Source: Actinernus sp. WN-2022
Lineage: Eukaryota; Cnidaria; Anthozoa; Actiniaria; Actinernidae
Direction of reading: 5' to 3'
Length of the DNA: 64,000 nt
Assembly: GCA_030867875.1 (NCBI GenBank)
Contig: JAOWCC010000019.1
Location: 107,016,047-107,080,046 of the forward strand
The first letter of the stretch is position 1. Each line of letters opens with the position of its first letter. Shown one piece after another: positions 1-12,400 of this stretch. The notes beneath the pieces were generated by a model. It was not told the origin of the DNA, ran no database searches, and worked only from the letters and a program-made list of their open reading frames with translations. Both the position numbers and the translations under genes were made by a program.

Positions 1-156
1 ACTCGCCCCCCCGAGCCAAGTTTGCGGTTTCTCATGTAAACAGTTGACTTCGTTTTATAAAGAAATGTATGAAAAGTTGGCTCGCCCAGGGTAGCTCGGG
101 GGGGGGAGGGTGACCCTCCCCCCCGAGCCAACTTTCCTTCATATAAACAGGGCCTA
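1..156. mobile_element. C/G-run inverted-repeat MITE, partial
   Basis: The words CCCCCCGAGCCAA and TTGGCTCG occur in opposite orientation within 110 bases, followed by another CCCGAGCCAACTTT copy. This is an inverted-repeat element cut by the window edge, and it abuts LINE-derived sequence. Confidence 0.4.
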
Positions 157-590
157 AGTCTTTGGAATGATCTGCTTGCTGGTTTTCACAGATTTCTTGG
201 GCAAGGGAACTTTTCTTTTTCCAATGCGCAAAGTATTTTCACCCAATATGTTACACTGGTATCTGAAATACATACTTACAATACCAGGTATGCAAAAAAT
301 AAAAATCTGTATCGACCCAATGTAAGAACTAACTATGGCTTATCTATACATTTAAATTTTCTTTATCTAAAATTTGGCAAACTATCCCTACTGAACTCAA
401 AACTGAGTTTAAATCTCTTTCAGTTCAAAACAAAATTCAACCTGTACCTTATCCAGACCCAACTATAATGTCGTATTCTAATAATTTAATATAATACAGT
501 AATTGTTTCAACATGTAGCATATTTTACATTATATACTACATATAATTCTGACCTAGTCTTAGGACTATATTACATGTACATGTATTAAA
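157..590 (+). pseudogene. LINE reverse-transcriptase C-terminal fragment
   Basis: Translation gives SLWNDLLAGF, then YNTRYAKN and RPNVRTNYG, then KIWQTIPTELK after a frameshift. The YNTR...RTNYG...WN pattern is the C-terminal end of LINE RT proteins; compare HRYNTR and IRTNYGKF in the LINE at 38867-40315. Only the end is present, with at least one frameshift. Confidence 0.7.
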
Positions 591-1179
591 ACCCGACCTA
601 ATCTGGAGTTGTCGCGATGCAAACGAAGCCAACGAACAGATTAAATCTCTTGTTCGGCCAACCAATGCCTGTGAAGAGTTTCGAGCGGATCCAGAGTTCA
701 ACTCTTCGCGGATGCATCTTCGAATTCTGTCATCCGGCTAAAGAAGCTTCATTCGGATGGCACTCGATCCACCTTCGGCCTCCATTTTGACAAAACCGCG
801 TGCTCAACACCAGATCGAGGCAATGAGGAGAAAGCCTGGGAACGAGCGTGTTTTTGTTGACAACGTCCCGCGGTTTGTTGACAGTATTTTTGAGTTTGTT
901 GATCGTATTTTCCTGCCTAGAACATGTGCGACATTTTTTTGTTTGACCTTGAACGTATTTTTCTGTGAGCGTGAAAGTAATCTATTGAATGTGAGCCGAA
1001 CATACTAGCTTGACCTTGAATGAGTTTTGGATGTTGAATGTGATGCTGTGATATCCTTGACCTTGAAAACAGTGTTGCTGAATCTGAGTGGAAAAAATAC
1101 TTGAGCTTGAACGAAATTTGTTGAATGTGGTAGAAGTTGAACACCTTGAATTTTGCACCAAATGGCTTTCCATAGTATC
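591..1179. repeat. unassigned, with a degenerate TTGACCTTGAA repeat
   Basis: From about 940 to 1150 the word TTGACCTTGAA or close variants recurs every 40-60 bases (near 945, 1010, 1055, 1100, 1145), alternating with TGTTGAATGTG. This resembles one arm of the motif-armed elements elsewhere in the window. No gene is recognised before it. Confidence 0.4.
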
Positions 1180-1645
1180 CGGTCGTTTCGCCGACGAGTC
1201 GATTCGCCGACGTCCCGTTCGCCGACGTAATTATTGAGTCGATTCGCCGACGTGTCATACCAATGTAAATATATATAATATGTAACAGTGTGTCTTAAAT
1301 AAATGAATCCGGATTCATGAATCCGTTTGGATTAAGAGAAATAACGAGTGTGTTCTTAAAAAAATGTCTCGTTCTAAGTTTCCTCGCAATCCTCGCAATC
1401 GAATTGTCATTTGCGCGATCGAGGGCTTCCGAATAAAGAGGTATACACTCCGTCAGTGCAACTTGATATAAAAGTAAAGTTTGGGAAACATGTTTTATCA
1501 GTAATAGTTTTGTACATGGTTCATTGTTGGGCATTGCAATTGCAGTGATATGACACGTCGGCGAATCGACTCAATACGTCGGCGAATCGACTCAATACGT
1601 CGGCGAACAGGACGTCGGCGAATCGACTCGTCGGCGAAACGACCG
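1180..1645. mobile_element. foldback MITE with GTCGGCGAATCGACTC arm motif
   Basis: The left end CGGTCGTTTCGCCGACGAG is matched in reverse complement by CTCGTCGGCGAAACGACCG on the right. Each arm repeats the unit GTCGGCGAA(TCGACTC) three or four times. The middle, about 290 bases, is unrelated unique sequence. No target duplication is clear. Confidence 0.75.
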
Positions 1646-3060
1646 CAATTCGACTCGGTTCTCTGTTCATCGCTGATGTCGTCACCGCGCCGACAAAACA
1701 GTAGTATTTAAAAAGCTTCTTGACAACTCACACTGAAATATTAATATCCATGTATTCAGCCTTCAGGTGTGATTTATAGCATCTTGACCATTTGCAGTTT
1801 TGGTATCGGCAAACCGAACAGCACAATTCAATGCAGTGAGCAAGCCAACAGCAATTTTTTTTCGATTGCACATTCTCTCGGTCTCGGGTTCAGCATAAAT
1901 AAATAATTATGGCCGAGTTGAATGTTCAAGGTCCTCCAGATGTACTACACACTTTCCTCAGGCTTTGCTCAATTGTACTTGCGAACCTTTGAAACATCAT
2001 TGCATTGGATTGTCGGAAAATAAGACAAGTAACTAACCGATCGCGAAACAAAACAGAAGCCATGCTGCCAATGGCCGCTCGCATCGTGTACGTGTAGTTA
2101 CCAGTTCCCCGGCCGAGATAATTTATTCTAGAAAGTACAAACATACAAGAGGACGGACGGATATACACAAATCTCGATTTCTTTCGCCTGGGGAAGCACA
2201 GGTAGCCCACACAGGACCACAGGGAGTCCACTGCAAGATTAGTATGCGTTCTCCTTCGTCGAACGCAATTATACATTTTAATCTTTTTAAACATTTATAT
2301 CCTGCTGGACCTACCGTGTGTAAATAAAATTGTCCAGTCCAATCCCGGGGGGGGGGGGGGGGGGGAAACTCCCCTATAAATAAGTCGGAGATGCTCATTT
2401 TATCTTTTAGGGGTCAAAGTGGATGTTTTTCTATGAGTCTGCTATCACTTAGGGTCTTTTGCCAAGGGTGGCCTTAATCTAATCATTGCACTTGTTACAC
2501 CGGATATCAAATTAAATGATCAATTTGTGCTATCTCAGGGGTAAGTCATGATGGACCACGGCCAAATTGCTATCTCTTTGGGGTTAAATTCATTTGTCCC
2601 GACAAGCATCCCCAACTTTTTTATAGGAGAGTCCCGTGGATATTAGTTAGTCTTGGATTTTCAAAACTAATATTGCATAAAAAGCGACAATACTTACAGG
2701 ATGTGTTTATGTGTCCATAGGCTGTGTGTGGTTGCAATTTCAGAGAGTTTGACCTTGGCAGTTCTGTACACCGATACCCTACATTTTCACATAGTATGTT
2801 ATATATTTCTCTTTCATGCCTTTCCATACTCAGTACCTTTGATATAACAGATCTACAGTGATCCTATGTGAAATGTGACTGATTACACTTAGTTAGAATA
2901 CTCTTTGCTGCCTTACTAGTTTCATACATATTTAGAATATTCGGATCATTAGTCGATCCCAAGGGTAATCAGATCCATTGTGCATAGTGAGCGACCTTGT
3001 GATCTCAGATATCATTGAGGACTGTATGCCAATTCCACCCACTACATCATGAATCCGTAG
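1646..3060. other. no gene seen; poly(G) tract
   Basis: Unassigned sequence with a run of about 20 G at 2346-2366. Minus-strand open frames at 1926-2398 overlap each other and resemble nothing recognised. Confidence 0.5.
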
Positions 3061-3270
3061 GTTCTCCTATGGTGTAGTGGTTATCACGTCCGCCTTGAAC
3101 GCGCAAGACAGAAGTTTGAGTCCTCACTGGCAAAACACATGACTGTAGTCGCATCTTTCTCTTTCATGCCCTTACTCACCGAAACCCAGAAATTGCAACC
3201 ACACACAGCCCATAGACACATCCTGTAAGTATTGTTGCTTTTTATTCAAAATCCAAGACTAAAAATATCC
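3061..3270 (+). mobile_element. tRNA-derived SINE head or tRNA pseudogene
   Basis: ATGGTGTAGTGGTTATCAC is a tRNA A-box region and TTTGAGTCC stands in for the B box, but the 3' acceptor strand does not pair with the 5' strand. It is therefore a SINE head or decayed tRNA. Sequence at 3190-3230 is inversely similar to 2690-2750 (ACACACAGCC...ATAGACACATCCTGTAAGT). Confidence 0.55.
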
Positions 3271-3307
3271 CATACAAATGTTAGTAATATATTTCCACTT
3301 ACAGAGC

Positions 3308-3425
3308 TTGGGTTACCTGTGGATTGCCCAGCGAAAAATGCGGATTGCCCAGCGAAAAATGTGGATTGCAAAATTTTGATGAGTTAGCGAAAAATGTGGT
3401 TTGCAAAATTAACTTGACGAGTTAG
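3308..3425. repeat. short direct repeats of the word GCGAAAAATG
   Basis: GTGGATTGCCCAGCGAAAAATG recurs with variation three or four times. It looks like a single surviving arm of a motif-armed element; no second arm was found nearby. Confidence 0.4.
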
Positions 3426-4389
3426 CGGCTAACTAATCATTTTTGAGGAGGATTGATTTTTTTATGTTCCTTATGAGCCACCGTATGTTAGTCATAAATA
3501 TTTAATAATAAAAACGTGGTTCTGACTATTTTAAACATTTAACTCATTTTTGATACCAAAATATTTTCCACATTCAAGTAACCTTTTAGACATCCTCACT
3601 CCTCCAACCTACCCCACACAATCCAAGAACATACATACACATTACTGGGGCTAGCAGTAGAGTGAATTCATGTCAGTAACTAATTATCAAAAATATGTTT
3701 ATTAATTGCACTTGGCCTTACATTGACAATTCTTTGTAAAGCTGGGCAACAACTTCAATATTTCTTGGCTTCATCTAACAATCTGCAAGCCATTTGATGG
3801 AGACCGAGTTGATGTAATACTGGTACAAGCATTCGTAGCATATTGTACTGTTTACAGTTTTAATGCTAATGCACCAACCATGTTTGGCATGAGGACCCAT
3901 GGCCAGGGACTATCTGATTGGAGCAATCACAGAAGATGTATTTAACATACAATGATTGTATTTAACAAGGAATTCAACATAATAATTATCAATTGCATAT
4001 ACATGTACATATGTGCGTGAAAAATGTTCTCCAAAGGAGTTTTTCTCGGAATGAAAACTGATTCCCAGTCCCTCAAATATTCTTACGACTTTATAATGTG
4101 AAACATTACAGTGTAGAAATGTATTAAGAGAATGTCTCAACAAAGGAAAGAGTGTTGCCTTGATGAAACCACCTCTGGATAAGAACGATTTTATACATGT
4201 ACCAAAGAATATTATTCATAATACTGCCTTACTTTAGAGAAGAGACAGTTTTGTTTTCCCCCCCTTCTTATTGCAAGAGGTTGCCAGCATGGTTTACAGT
4301 GCGACAACTGAAACAGGGGCCACTAGACAACGCGAACCAATCACATTGCAGAATGAAAACAAAGCATTCCAACTTACAGTTACTTGAGC
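3426..4389. other. no gene seen
   Basis: AT-rich unassigned sequence. The open frames here are short and lack recognisable domains. Confidence 0.5.
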
Positions 4390-5297
4390 CAATCAGTGTT
4401 GAATTCCATCCCTGATGATTTGAAAAATAGAACTTCTCTAACCAGCTTCAAATACAATCTGAAATCCTACTTACTTAGTACCGTAAACAGCGGCAGATAA
4501 GCTGCACCTTTTTACCCAAAATCTTTGTTGCAAATCGGGGGAGCAGCTTAACTGCAAGAACATCTAGAAAAGATCCAATACATTTCCATAAATTAAAGTT
4601 TTTAAAAAACAGTCAGACTGATTAAAACTATATAAAACAGGAAGGAAGGAATCACTGATCATCACTTTTGCAAGCTTGCATGGTGGCTCCTAAAAGAGCT
4701 GTTTGTGTTCAGCTAACAATCGATCTTGGACGAAAAAGGACCATCAAGCAAATGCTATTGCAAGTTCTATTGTATAAGTGTAAGTAAGTACAATGTAGAC
4801 ATGAAGTTTAAACACTTTCAGATCTAACATTATGGGTAAAACTACGGAGTTATCTCGTTGAAAGTTAGATGAGGCAAGGAAGGTGATGCAGCTTTCTAAT
4901 CTTGATTTCCTTTCAATATTTCCCCCCAAAAATTTGGGCTTCTAAACTCGGGGTGCGGCTTATCTGCGAGTGCAGCTTATCTGCCGGTGTTTACGGTAAT
5001 CGTGATATTCTTAATTAACAGATCTATATGTCTGTTCTTCTTTGCTCCCTTCTTCTTCTTCACTTCCCAGTTATCTTTCTCTTAATTTTATATTATTCAG
5101 TATTATACTGTTAGCTTTATTTTAAGCTCACACTTAAAAAAAGGCAACATAAAGTAACAAGTTTTCGGCTTCCATTTTGGTTGTCTTCCACTATATGTAA
5201 ATGTGTACGTAATTCAATTTATTATTCCTTTTGTATTTTTATGTGCTGTGTAAATATGGTGGTTTGTGTGAAATAAAGATGAAATGAAATAAGTGTT
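4390..5297 (+). pseudogene. LINE 3' end, split by a MITE
   Basis: Encodes NSIPDDLKNRTSLTSFKYNL before 4480, the usual extreme C-terminus of LINE RT proteins. It resumes after the MITE at 4481-4996 with a non-coding 3' region ending AAATAAAGATGAAATGAAAT, a short tandem tail. Confidence 0.65.
4481..4996. mobile_element. mariner-like MITE, TA target duplication
   Basis: Ends are CCGTAAACAGCGGCAGAT and its inverse ATCTGCCGGTGTTTACGG, flanked by TA on both sides. The word GCAGATAAGCTGCACC recurs within the ends. No coding capacity. It sits inside a LINE 3' end. Confidence 0.8.
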
Positions 5298-6251
5298 GAT
5301 TACAAGACAATAGCATTTCAACTTGCTTGAGCTTCGATCTGGTAAAATGCGAATTTGGTTGACTAGTTCTGAAGTCAAAAGTCTTTTGAATGAAGAAAAT
5401 TGCATGGATACATGTATGCTTGGGAATGCTTTATTTTCGTTTTTCAATGTGTTTAGTTCTCATTGTCTAAGTGGCCCCGGTTTCAGTAGTCGCACTATAA
5501 AGGAGCATAATTATCATAATACTGTATTAACACCACTTAATACATATTAAACAGTATATAGTGATTCAGACTCAGTTGAAGGCCAACAGGTTATCAACTG
5601 ACTTCCATGTATTTTAGCCTAATTCAAAATATATATCAATCTCTTCTCTATTAACTTGAGTCAACTGAGGACATCAGGGATGCATATTTTCCTCTTTATT
5701 TCACATACTGGATTGTCTGGAAAAAAGTATATTATAAATAGATGCATGCTTTCTCTGTATACAGACATACATGCCATTTGAGTTGTTGGTACTTCAGTTA
5801 AGCTAATCTTATCATTGTATCCCCTAATGTGAATTTGGGATCTCAAAGACAAGTTTATCCTTACCTAATTTTCAGGCTTGGAAGAAAATTAGAATTAAAG
5901 TTGTTTGTGACAGAGGGTCAACTCTTAATCTCCCAGTATAAGTCTTTTTGAGAGATTGCTGGGATTTCTCTCCGTCTGGCTAGCTACATGTACAATCATT
6001 GCCAAAATGTGTTTGGCTATAATATTATACCATATTTTGCAGTAGATCATATAAAAGTTTTTGCACAGTCCTCTCTTTTTCAAACAAAATCCCTAACTTA
6101 CAGCACAACATTGAATGATGAGGGAGTGGCTGGAATGAAAGAAAACAGGAATTGTGCCAAAACATTCGATCAAGTTTTTTTTCTCTTTTTTTCTTGGATG
6201 GAAAGTGGAAAAGATGCATCCCAGAGATTTCCAAGCACGGCCATGAATCAT
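5298..6251. other. no gene seen downstream of CNOT10
   Basis: AT-rich sequence between a LINE tail and the CNOT10 3' end. Part of it may be CNOT10 3' UTR if the distal poly(A) signal is used. Confidence 0.4.
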
Positions 6252-6257
6252 TTTAAT
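6252..6257 (-). promoter_or_regulatory. candidate poly(A) signal of CNOT10 (ATTAAA)
   Basis: ATTAAA on the minus strand, 57 bases past the stop codon, is the nearest common poly(A) hexamer. A canonical AATAAA lies further on at 5695-5700. Position is the only evidence. Confidence 0.3.
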
Positions 6258-6313
6258 TAATAAGTACATCTCAGCAGTGACCACTCAGTGTTCATGTATT
6301 TAAGTTAAACATT

Positions 6314-6423
6314 TTATGTCTTCCAGTAGTCACTTAGTCTTGCTTTGGACTGCTTTACTCCTCCCTTGCTAACATGTAGAAACTGATTTTTCTTGATTGT
6401 CTGCAGTGCTGCAGATACATTAC
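6314..6423 (-). CDS. CNOT10: CNOT10 coding exon 17 and stop
   Basis: 110 bases completing [18 protein letters not shown] (vertebrate GNTQLALQIIKRNQLLP) and ending DYWKT, stop TAA at 6314-6316. Acceptor TTCACAG. Phase continuity with exon 16 across a 4 kb intron supports the join. The final residues lack the Pro-rich vertebrate tail. Confidence 0.9.
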
Positions 6424-9400
6424 CTGTGAAGAACATTTACAAGCCTTTATGATGTTATAATATACATGTATGCAGATCAAGAACATATCAATGCTAATTG
6501 GTTGAAAAAACCATGACTTTGTGAGAGAGCAGATAATAGATTTAGCAAATATGTCATCTCTGCTGTACATCCATGCTATTATAGATGCACAATTTGATGG
6601 AAACAAATACGTATGCCACAATACATAGTTGAGTGGGGTGGCTGATGTTCTCGTCACATTTTGACATCACTGGTACACCTATAAGAGGAATGACCCATGG
6701 CAAAATGATATATATTTGTTTTATATAATAATTAGCAAAAAAGTAAGATGCAAAATGATTCAGTAGCACAGTACACATGTACAACTGTGTAACATACTCT
6801 ACAATAGGCAAATTACTAGTAATTCCACCCAAACACTTCTGTTTGCAATGCAAATTAAGGCAATAAACTAAAAATAATTTTTAGTCCTTTTTTCAGCATA
6901 TCCATTTTACCCATAATGCTTTGCGGCCCCTGTGAACCACTTTTTTTTAAGCTCTTTTTTTCTCCCTTTTTCTCTCCACCTTCTTATTTGTTCTGCTTTG
7001 CTTACAAGCTCCATTGCAATATCTAAAACTTTACAATGTACATAACTTGCATGCTACATTTGAGTTTTCGAAAACGCAAGTGTCTTCAGTATTTTGTATA
7101 TGCCACGAAGCTTCTAAAACCTTCCAGGGGAGGTTACCAATGCCTTCGACACTCTAAGTAGCGAAGGAATCCTCGTAAACAAGGCAGAAGTTTCACGTTT
7201 TTTTCACTGCACTTGGTGCTACTGAATTCTACATGTACTCCAAAGAAAGTGTTTCACTGGGCATATACATCTGGCATGTTCAAATCGCTATATTTTCCAG
7301 TGGAACCATTCACATATTTATTTTGAGATGAGCATGACATCTGGCGGTAATTTGTACACTTTGGTTTCGTTCAGTAGATTTTGGGACGACTTGACTTTGG
7401 CTCACAATATGCTACGTGATACATGTACATTAAATCATGGAGCGTTTCACAAGAATTGGGATTCAGACTTTTGCTTATTGCTCAAGTGGGCCTAGTTTGT
7501 TGGTATTTTTAGGAATGAATCTTTGTAAGATGAGAATTCAATTTGGATTAGGATTTTCACCATTCACTCATTCACATCATTTCTGAAAGTAGTAGCACAA
7601 TGCCATTATGGTAGTGTAAAAATGTATCTTTTTAACCATATTGATTGTAGGTTTCCAAAATTTTACTATAACACCTTGAATTTATGATTGATTTTAGTAT
7701 TTTTCAGGATTATTTGTTTAGGTAATCATACGGTTTCGAGTGCAATTTGGGGTTAATTTTCACTCATGTGTTTTTCAAAGAGCTCAAATTGCACTCGCCC
7801 TGCGGGCTTGTGCAATTTTGATACTCTTTGAAAAACCCACTTGTGCAAATTAATCCCAAATTGCACTCGAAACCGTATGATTACTTATTAATAATATACA
7901 TGAAAAAAATTGTCAGGAAGTGACGTTGGCAAGTCATGTGACAAAGTAATTTATTCAGTCAACAAACCATACTAGTTCACACTTTCAAAATTCATTCAAA
8001 TTGTTTTCATAAGTCGAAAGGAAATGTTTCATTGCTTTCCAAAGAAATTTGCATTGTATTTCCTTTTTTCGGCACTATGTTTCCTTTTTTCTGCACTGTG
8101 TTTCCTTGAAATTGCATTGCCCTCAACCAATCAGAATTGAGCATTATTTTTTTTCATGTATATTATTAACAGCAATAATACCCCTCCAGTACTTTGGAAT
8201 TTACAAAAAAAAAAAGGAAAGATTTGAGTGCAAATGTTATGTGTGACGGCCATAATAATATTATGGATACTTTTATACAACTTTTTACTCTGAAAAAATA
8301 AACAATGAAACTTCGTGAGAATTTGTACGTTAATTGTCTGATATGTTAACTTTAGTCGTACTGAATATTAGCTAAGTATCTAAAATAGCGAGAGAGAGAT
8401 TTTGGAATAAGTTTGAGTACCCTTGATTGTGCATTTGTATCATGCTACTTATCATTACAGAAAATTTTGTCTAGTATGCATCTGTACTCTAACAACACAT
8501 GGCTATCAACCAATCAGAGTGCACATTTTGTACTGTCGATTGTACTAAAAATATATATTATACATGTAACATTTTGACCATGTACACTTGGGCATGTTCA
8601 TTTGTGACTGTTCTGGAACAAGAGCCCATCTGGGCTTTCACTCGGGCCACATTAGATTGAAGATGAAATACACTTTCATTTGAAATCCTCTTAATCCTCT
8701 AATATTAACCAAAGGGAAGAATTATTAGCTGAATTTAGCAGTCTTTAGGAGTGGCCGGTAGCGCGGTGACTTTCATTCTCTGCTCCCCTAGTATATATGT
8801 AATTTAATAGTTTTCTTTTTCTCGTATGTTGACCTTTTAATTTAAACACTACTTATTCGTTTAACACACTGCATTTGAGCAGGCATATATTCATTGTTTT
8901 GAACCCGAGAATTAACCGTACTACCGTACTTCATGGTCCCGTTCTTAGTAGTGGGTTGTCGGTCAGGTGATTGTAAACTCTCGTCATTAAGCACAGAAAA
9001 TGTATTCTGATGAATAGGGATCGGGTTGTCATGTAAGAAATATGGCTCTTGAACAAACTGATAAGCTTCAGTAGGTTGGGTAGTCTCGGAACATTGTCTT
9101 CTGAGTTTGGTTTCTTGATTCGTGTTTTGATGTGACGAGAGTAAGAATTCATTACCCATATCAGTTAGGTCAGCCTCCATGTTACAAATCAAGGTCGTTA
9201 AAGCAGCGAGAGAGTTCTTATTGCGGGCTAACGAATATTTTTATCTTCGTGAATAATCTAAAGAATTCCGTCTCTTCCGGTTCGAATTTGACTCATGTGT
9301 ATGTTGCTTTTGGAGTTTCAAGGATATGTTGATCCAAAACTACAGGCTCTTGGGGTTTTTCATTGACTTGTGAACTTGCAGGCTCTGTAATTTGTTTAGT

Positions 9401-12400
9401 TTTCTTAGTATAACATAAAGTGTTGAACATGTTCATGTTATCAAGCATGTCGCGCGTGACCTCTGTTTCTTCGTTCATTAAGTTCTCTACTTTCATCTGT
9501 AATCTGGGAAACTCTATCTTTGCACATGCCTTGGCACATAACTATTCCTGTTGTTAAGTAGACGTGGATGATTATAAGTAAAATCCTTCGACAGCTTGTA
9601 CCGTTTCCGCTAGGTCAATATCCTCGCTGGAACGAAACAACTTGATCTCAATACTCTCTGATCCAACTTACGGTAAATTTAAATCTCTGACAGTTTTTAA
9701 GAGACTCATAATATTGGTCTTGAAGTGCCTTCACCCAAAATAAGATGTTCTCCTCGGATGTTTTAAATGCAGCACAGCGTGCCGATGGCTTATAGATTCC
9801 AATATGTATTTCTTCGAATTTTAGCTTTCCGGATCCTGGCCCCTACACTGGCTTCAGGTCGTCGTACGTGTCGTATAATAAAATCACTGGCCATCTGGGT
9901 AAAAAACGCGGTCCTTCGGCTCCGACAATAGGGGCAGTTGAAATATCCTGAGCCTGTTGGAAGGCTTTCGCACGAGTGAAGTTAAATAAAACATTAAACT
10001 GGCTTACATTTGAGAGATGAGACTCCAAATTAGAGAGAAAGTTCCTCGCGGGTCCTCCGCCATCTTGCTTTACTGTGTTAAATTATGTAAATAAATTAAC
10101 CTGGCGATTGTTGCGTGATCAGCACAGTGCAATCTGATTGGTGTGAATTTGACCTTTAACGCATGCGCAGAAATTTTGCGACACCCAACAAAAAAATATA
10201 TAACGACTTGCATTTTAAGACTCGGTGCTGCCACAGGCAGCCCGAGTAATAAGAATAAGAATATGAAATACTATGTGTGCATCTCGGAGCTATTCTTATT
10301 CTAGAATACTTTAGTAGAATGCATTCTGTGTATTCTGCTCCTGGAGACAGAATTACAGGAATATTCTTATTAGAATAAGAATATGTTGGAATATCACAAA
10401 GGGATGCACCCTTAAATAATAACCATATTTTCTAATAACTTATCACCAAAAGTTAATAAACAAAGCACATAGAGTACTTACCAGACTGCAATTCAACATA
10501 TACTGCCACTAATACAATTCTTGCTAAGCACCACTTTGGAGCACTAAGGATACATGCCTGTAAATTAGTATTTGTACAATTAATAATACATTCATTTGCC
10601 TTCTAAATTCATTCACAAAATTACTCTGAATTATTTCTAATGGGACCTGAAACAACCACAGGGGCCCGGGGGGTACTCCCATATATGGACTATACGGGAT
10701 GATCCGCTGGACAGGGTATGGTTTTTCGAGGTTCTGATCTCAGACAGGGTATCCATTTTCACATCGACAGATCTTGAACAGGGTATGGTATTTATCTAGT
10801 GCCGTTATTTAGTCTAGTGCTTGATGAAGACTTATTTAGTTATGACACTCATTATACAAGATCAAAATAAACACTGACATCCAAGTATAGATAATTTGTT
10901 ATTTGTCTTATAGAAGGAAAATTTTAACACTTTGTCTTGAACAGGGTATGGAAATTTGAGTTTTTTTGTCTTAAACAGGGTAAGGGTTTCAGAGCCCCAG
11001 CGGCACACCCCTACCCAACTTTGGGTAGAGTCCCCCCACCCCCCGGGCACAGGGGCTGATCAAAGTCGGGACCCAACTAAACCACAAATCAAATTGGAAT
11101 TTAGTTTTTGTGGAGGGAGGAAAACCAGAGAACCTGGAGAAAAACCTGGGGGGCCACTCAGAAAATGTTTGGGTAGGGGTGTGCTGTGGAGACCTCAAAA
11201 CCCTGACCCTATCAGATCTAAAAATGCTGTTTCACGCCATAACCTATCCCAGACTTGAAGCAAAAAATATATACCCTATCCCAGACTTGAAGCAAAATAT
11301 ATATATCCTATCCCAGACCCAAACCATAGATTCATACTACGAAAGCCGTTGTTTTGTTTTAATATGGCATTTTAAGCTGTAGTGTGGTCGATAGAGCGCT
11401 AAGCATGGCGCCAACGACAAGTATATCAAAATCCATACCCTTTCCCAGACCAAAACCGTAAAAAGGATACCCTATCCCAGACCTCGGCAGCTCTAAAACC
11501 ATAACCTATCCTGCGGCACATACCCGTATAGTCCATATAAGGGAGTACCCCCTCCCCCAAGGAGAAAAACCCCTTGGAGCAAGGGCGAGATACCAACGAA
11601 CTCAACTCACATGTGGCACTGCATCTGCATGGGTATCGAACCTGGGCCACAGAAGTGAAAGGCAAAGCACTTAACCACTGCGCCACACTGGCTCCCCAAA
11701 TAGTAACTCATCAAAGGACTGATTTGCATATTTCAGACAGAAATGGATTGTGGTTGTAGCTAAAGTCAAATTAAAGCTTGAAGTTTCCTTCAAATGAATT
11801 GTTGAATTACACCATCATTTATCCATTCTGCAAGTATTTTCCTTTGGCTCATGACAACAGTTTATTTGAAATAGGTGTATAATTATGTAACTGTAAAGGG
11901 GGATCTTTTTTAAACCTTTGCCTCATTAACATAAATCATACAAACAGAGGCCACATATCAAAAGTGCATATTCTTAATATTTATGAGAAAGTTTCCAAAA
12001 GACTTAATTAACCTCTTAAAAGGTTTGAAATTTCAGTTAAGTAGAGAAGTATTAATTAAGTTATAATTATACCGTAAAGACCCACATATAAGCCACACCC
12101 CAATTTTAGAGGCCTAAATCTCAAAAAAAATATTCAAGAAAGCTGTTCGAACACATGCCGAGTTAAATTCTTGAGTGTTCACCTTTTTCTTCAAGCATTG
12201 TAAGTTTCAACTCTGAAGTCTCCTCATAATTTCAACTCTAAAATACTTTAAACAACTAGTAGATTTGCAATAAATCTCTCTGTGTTATTTGTTATTTGAT
12301 TTTGAACAAAAATTTGGTGGGGAAAGGTGCAGCTTTTACACAGGTCTTTACAGTAAGTATCTTATTAGGCCTGTTAAGGAGTATGCCGATGTTCTCTGGG

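Larger units (their letters stand above)
10641..11697 (-). mobile_element. tRNA-derived SINE (family 1) split by two insertions
   Basis: Head with A box GTGGCGCAGTGGTTAAG and B box GGTTCGATAC at 11695-11600, body at 11560-11570 and 11048-11145, and tail at 10641-10664. All parts match the intact copy at 57680-57922. Two hAT-like elements (10665-11047 and 11146-11562) interrupt it. Confidence 0.8.

Noticed and set aside
757..1258. Opposed frames of 83 and 113 residues
   Set aside because: They cover the TTGACCTTGAA degenerate repeat and a MITE arm; no recognisable domain.
1926..2398. Minus-strand frames of 91 and 122 residues
   Set aside because: They overlap in different frames, include a poly(G)-derived Pro run and show no domain.
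3061..3130. Possible tRNA gene
   Set aside because: The A and B boxes are present but the acceptor and T stems do not pair; better explained as a SINE head or pseudogene. The same applies to the heads at 22922, 35790, 45745 and 57922.
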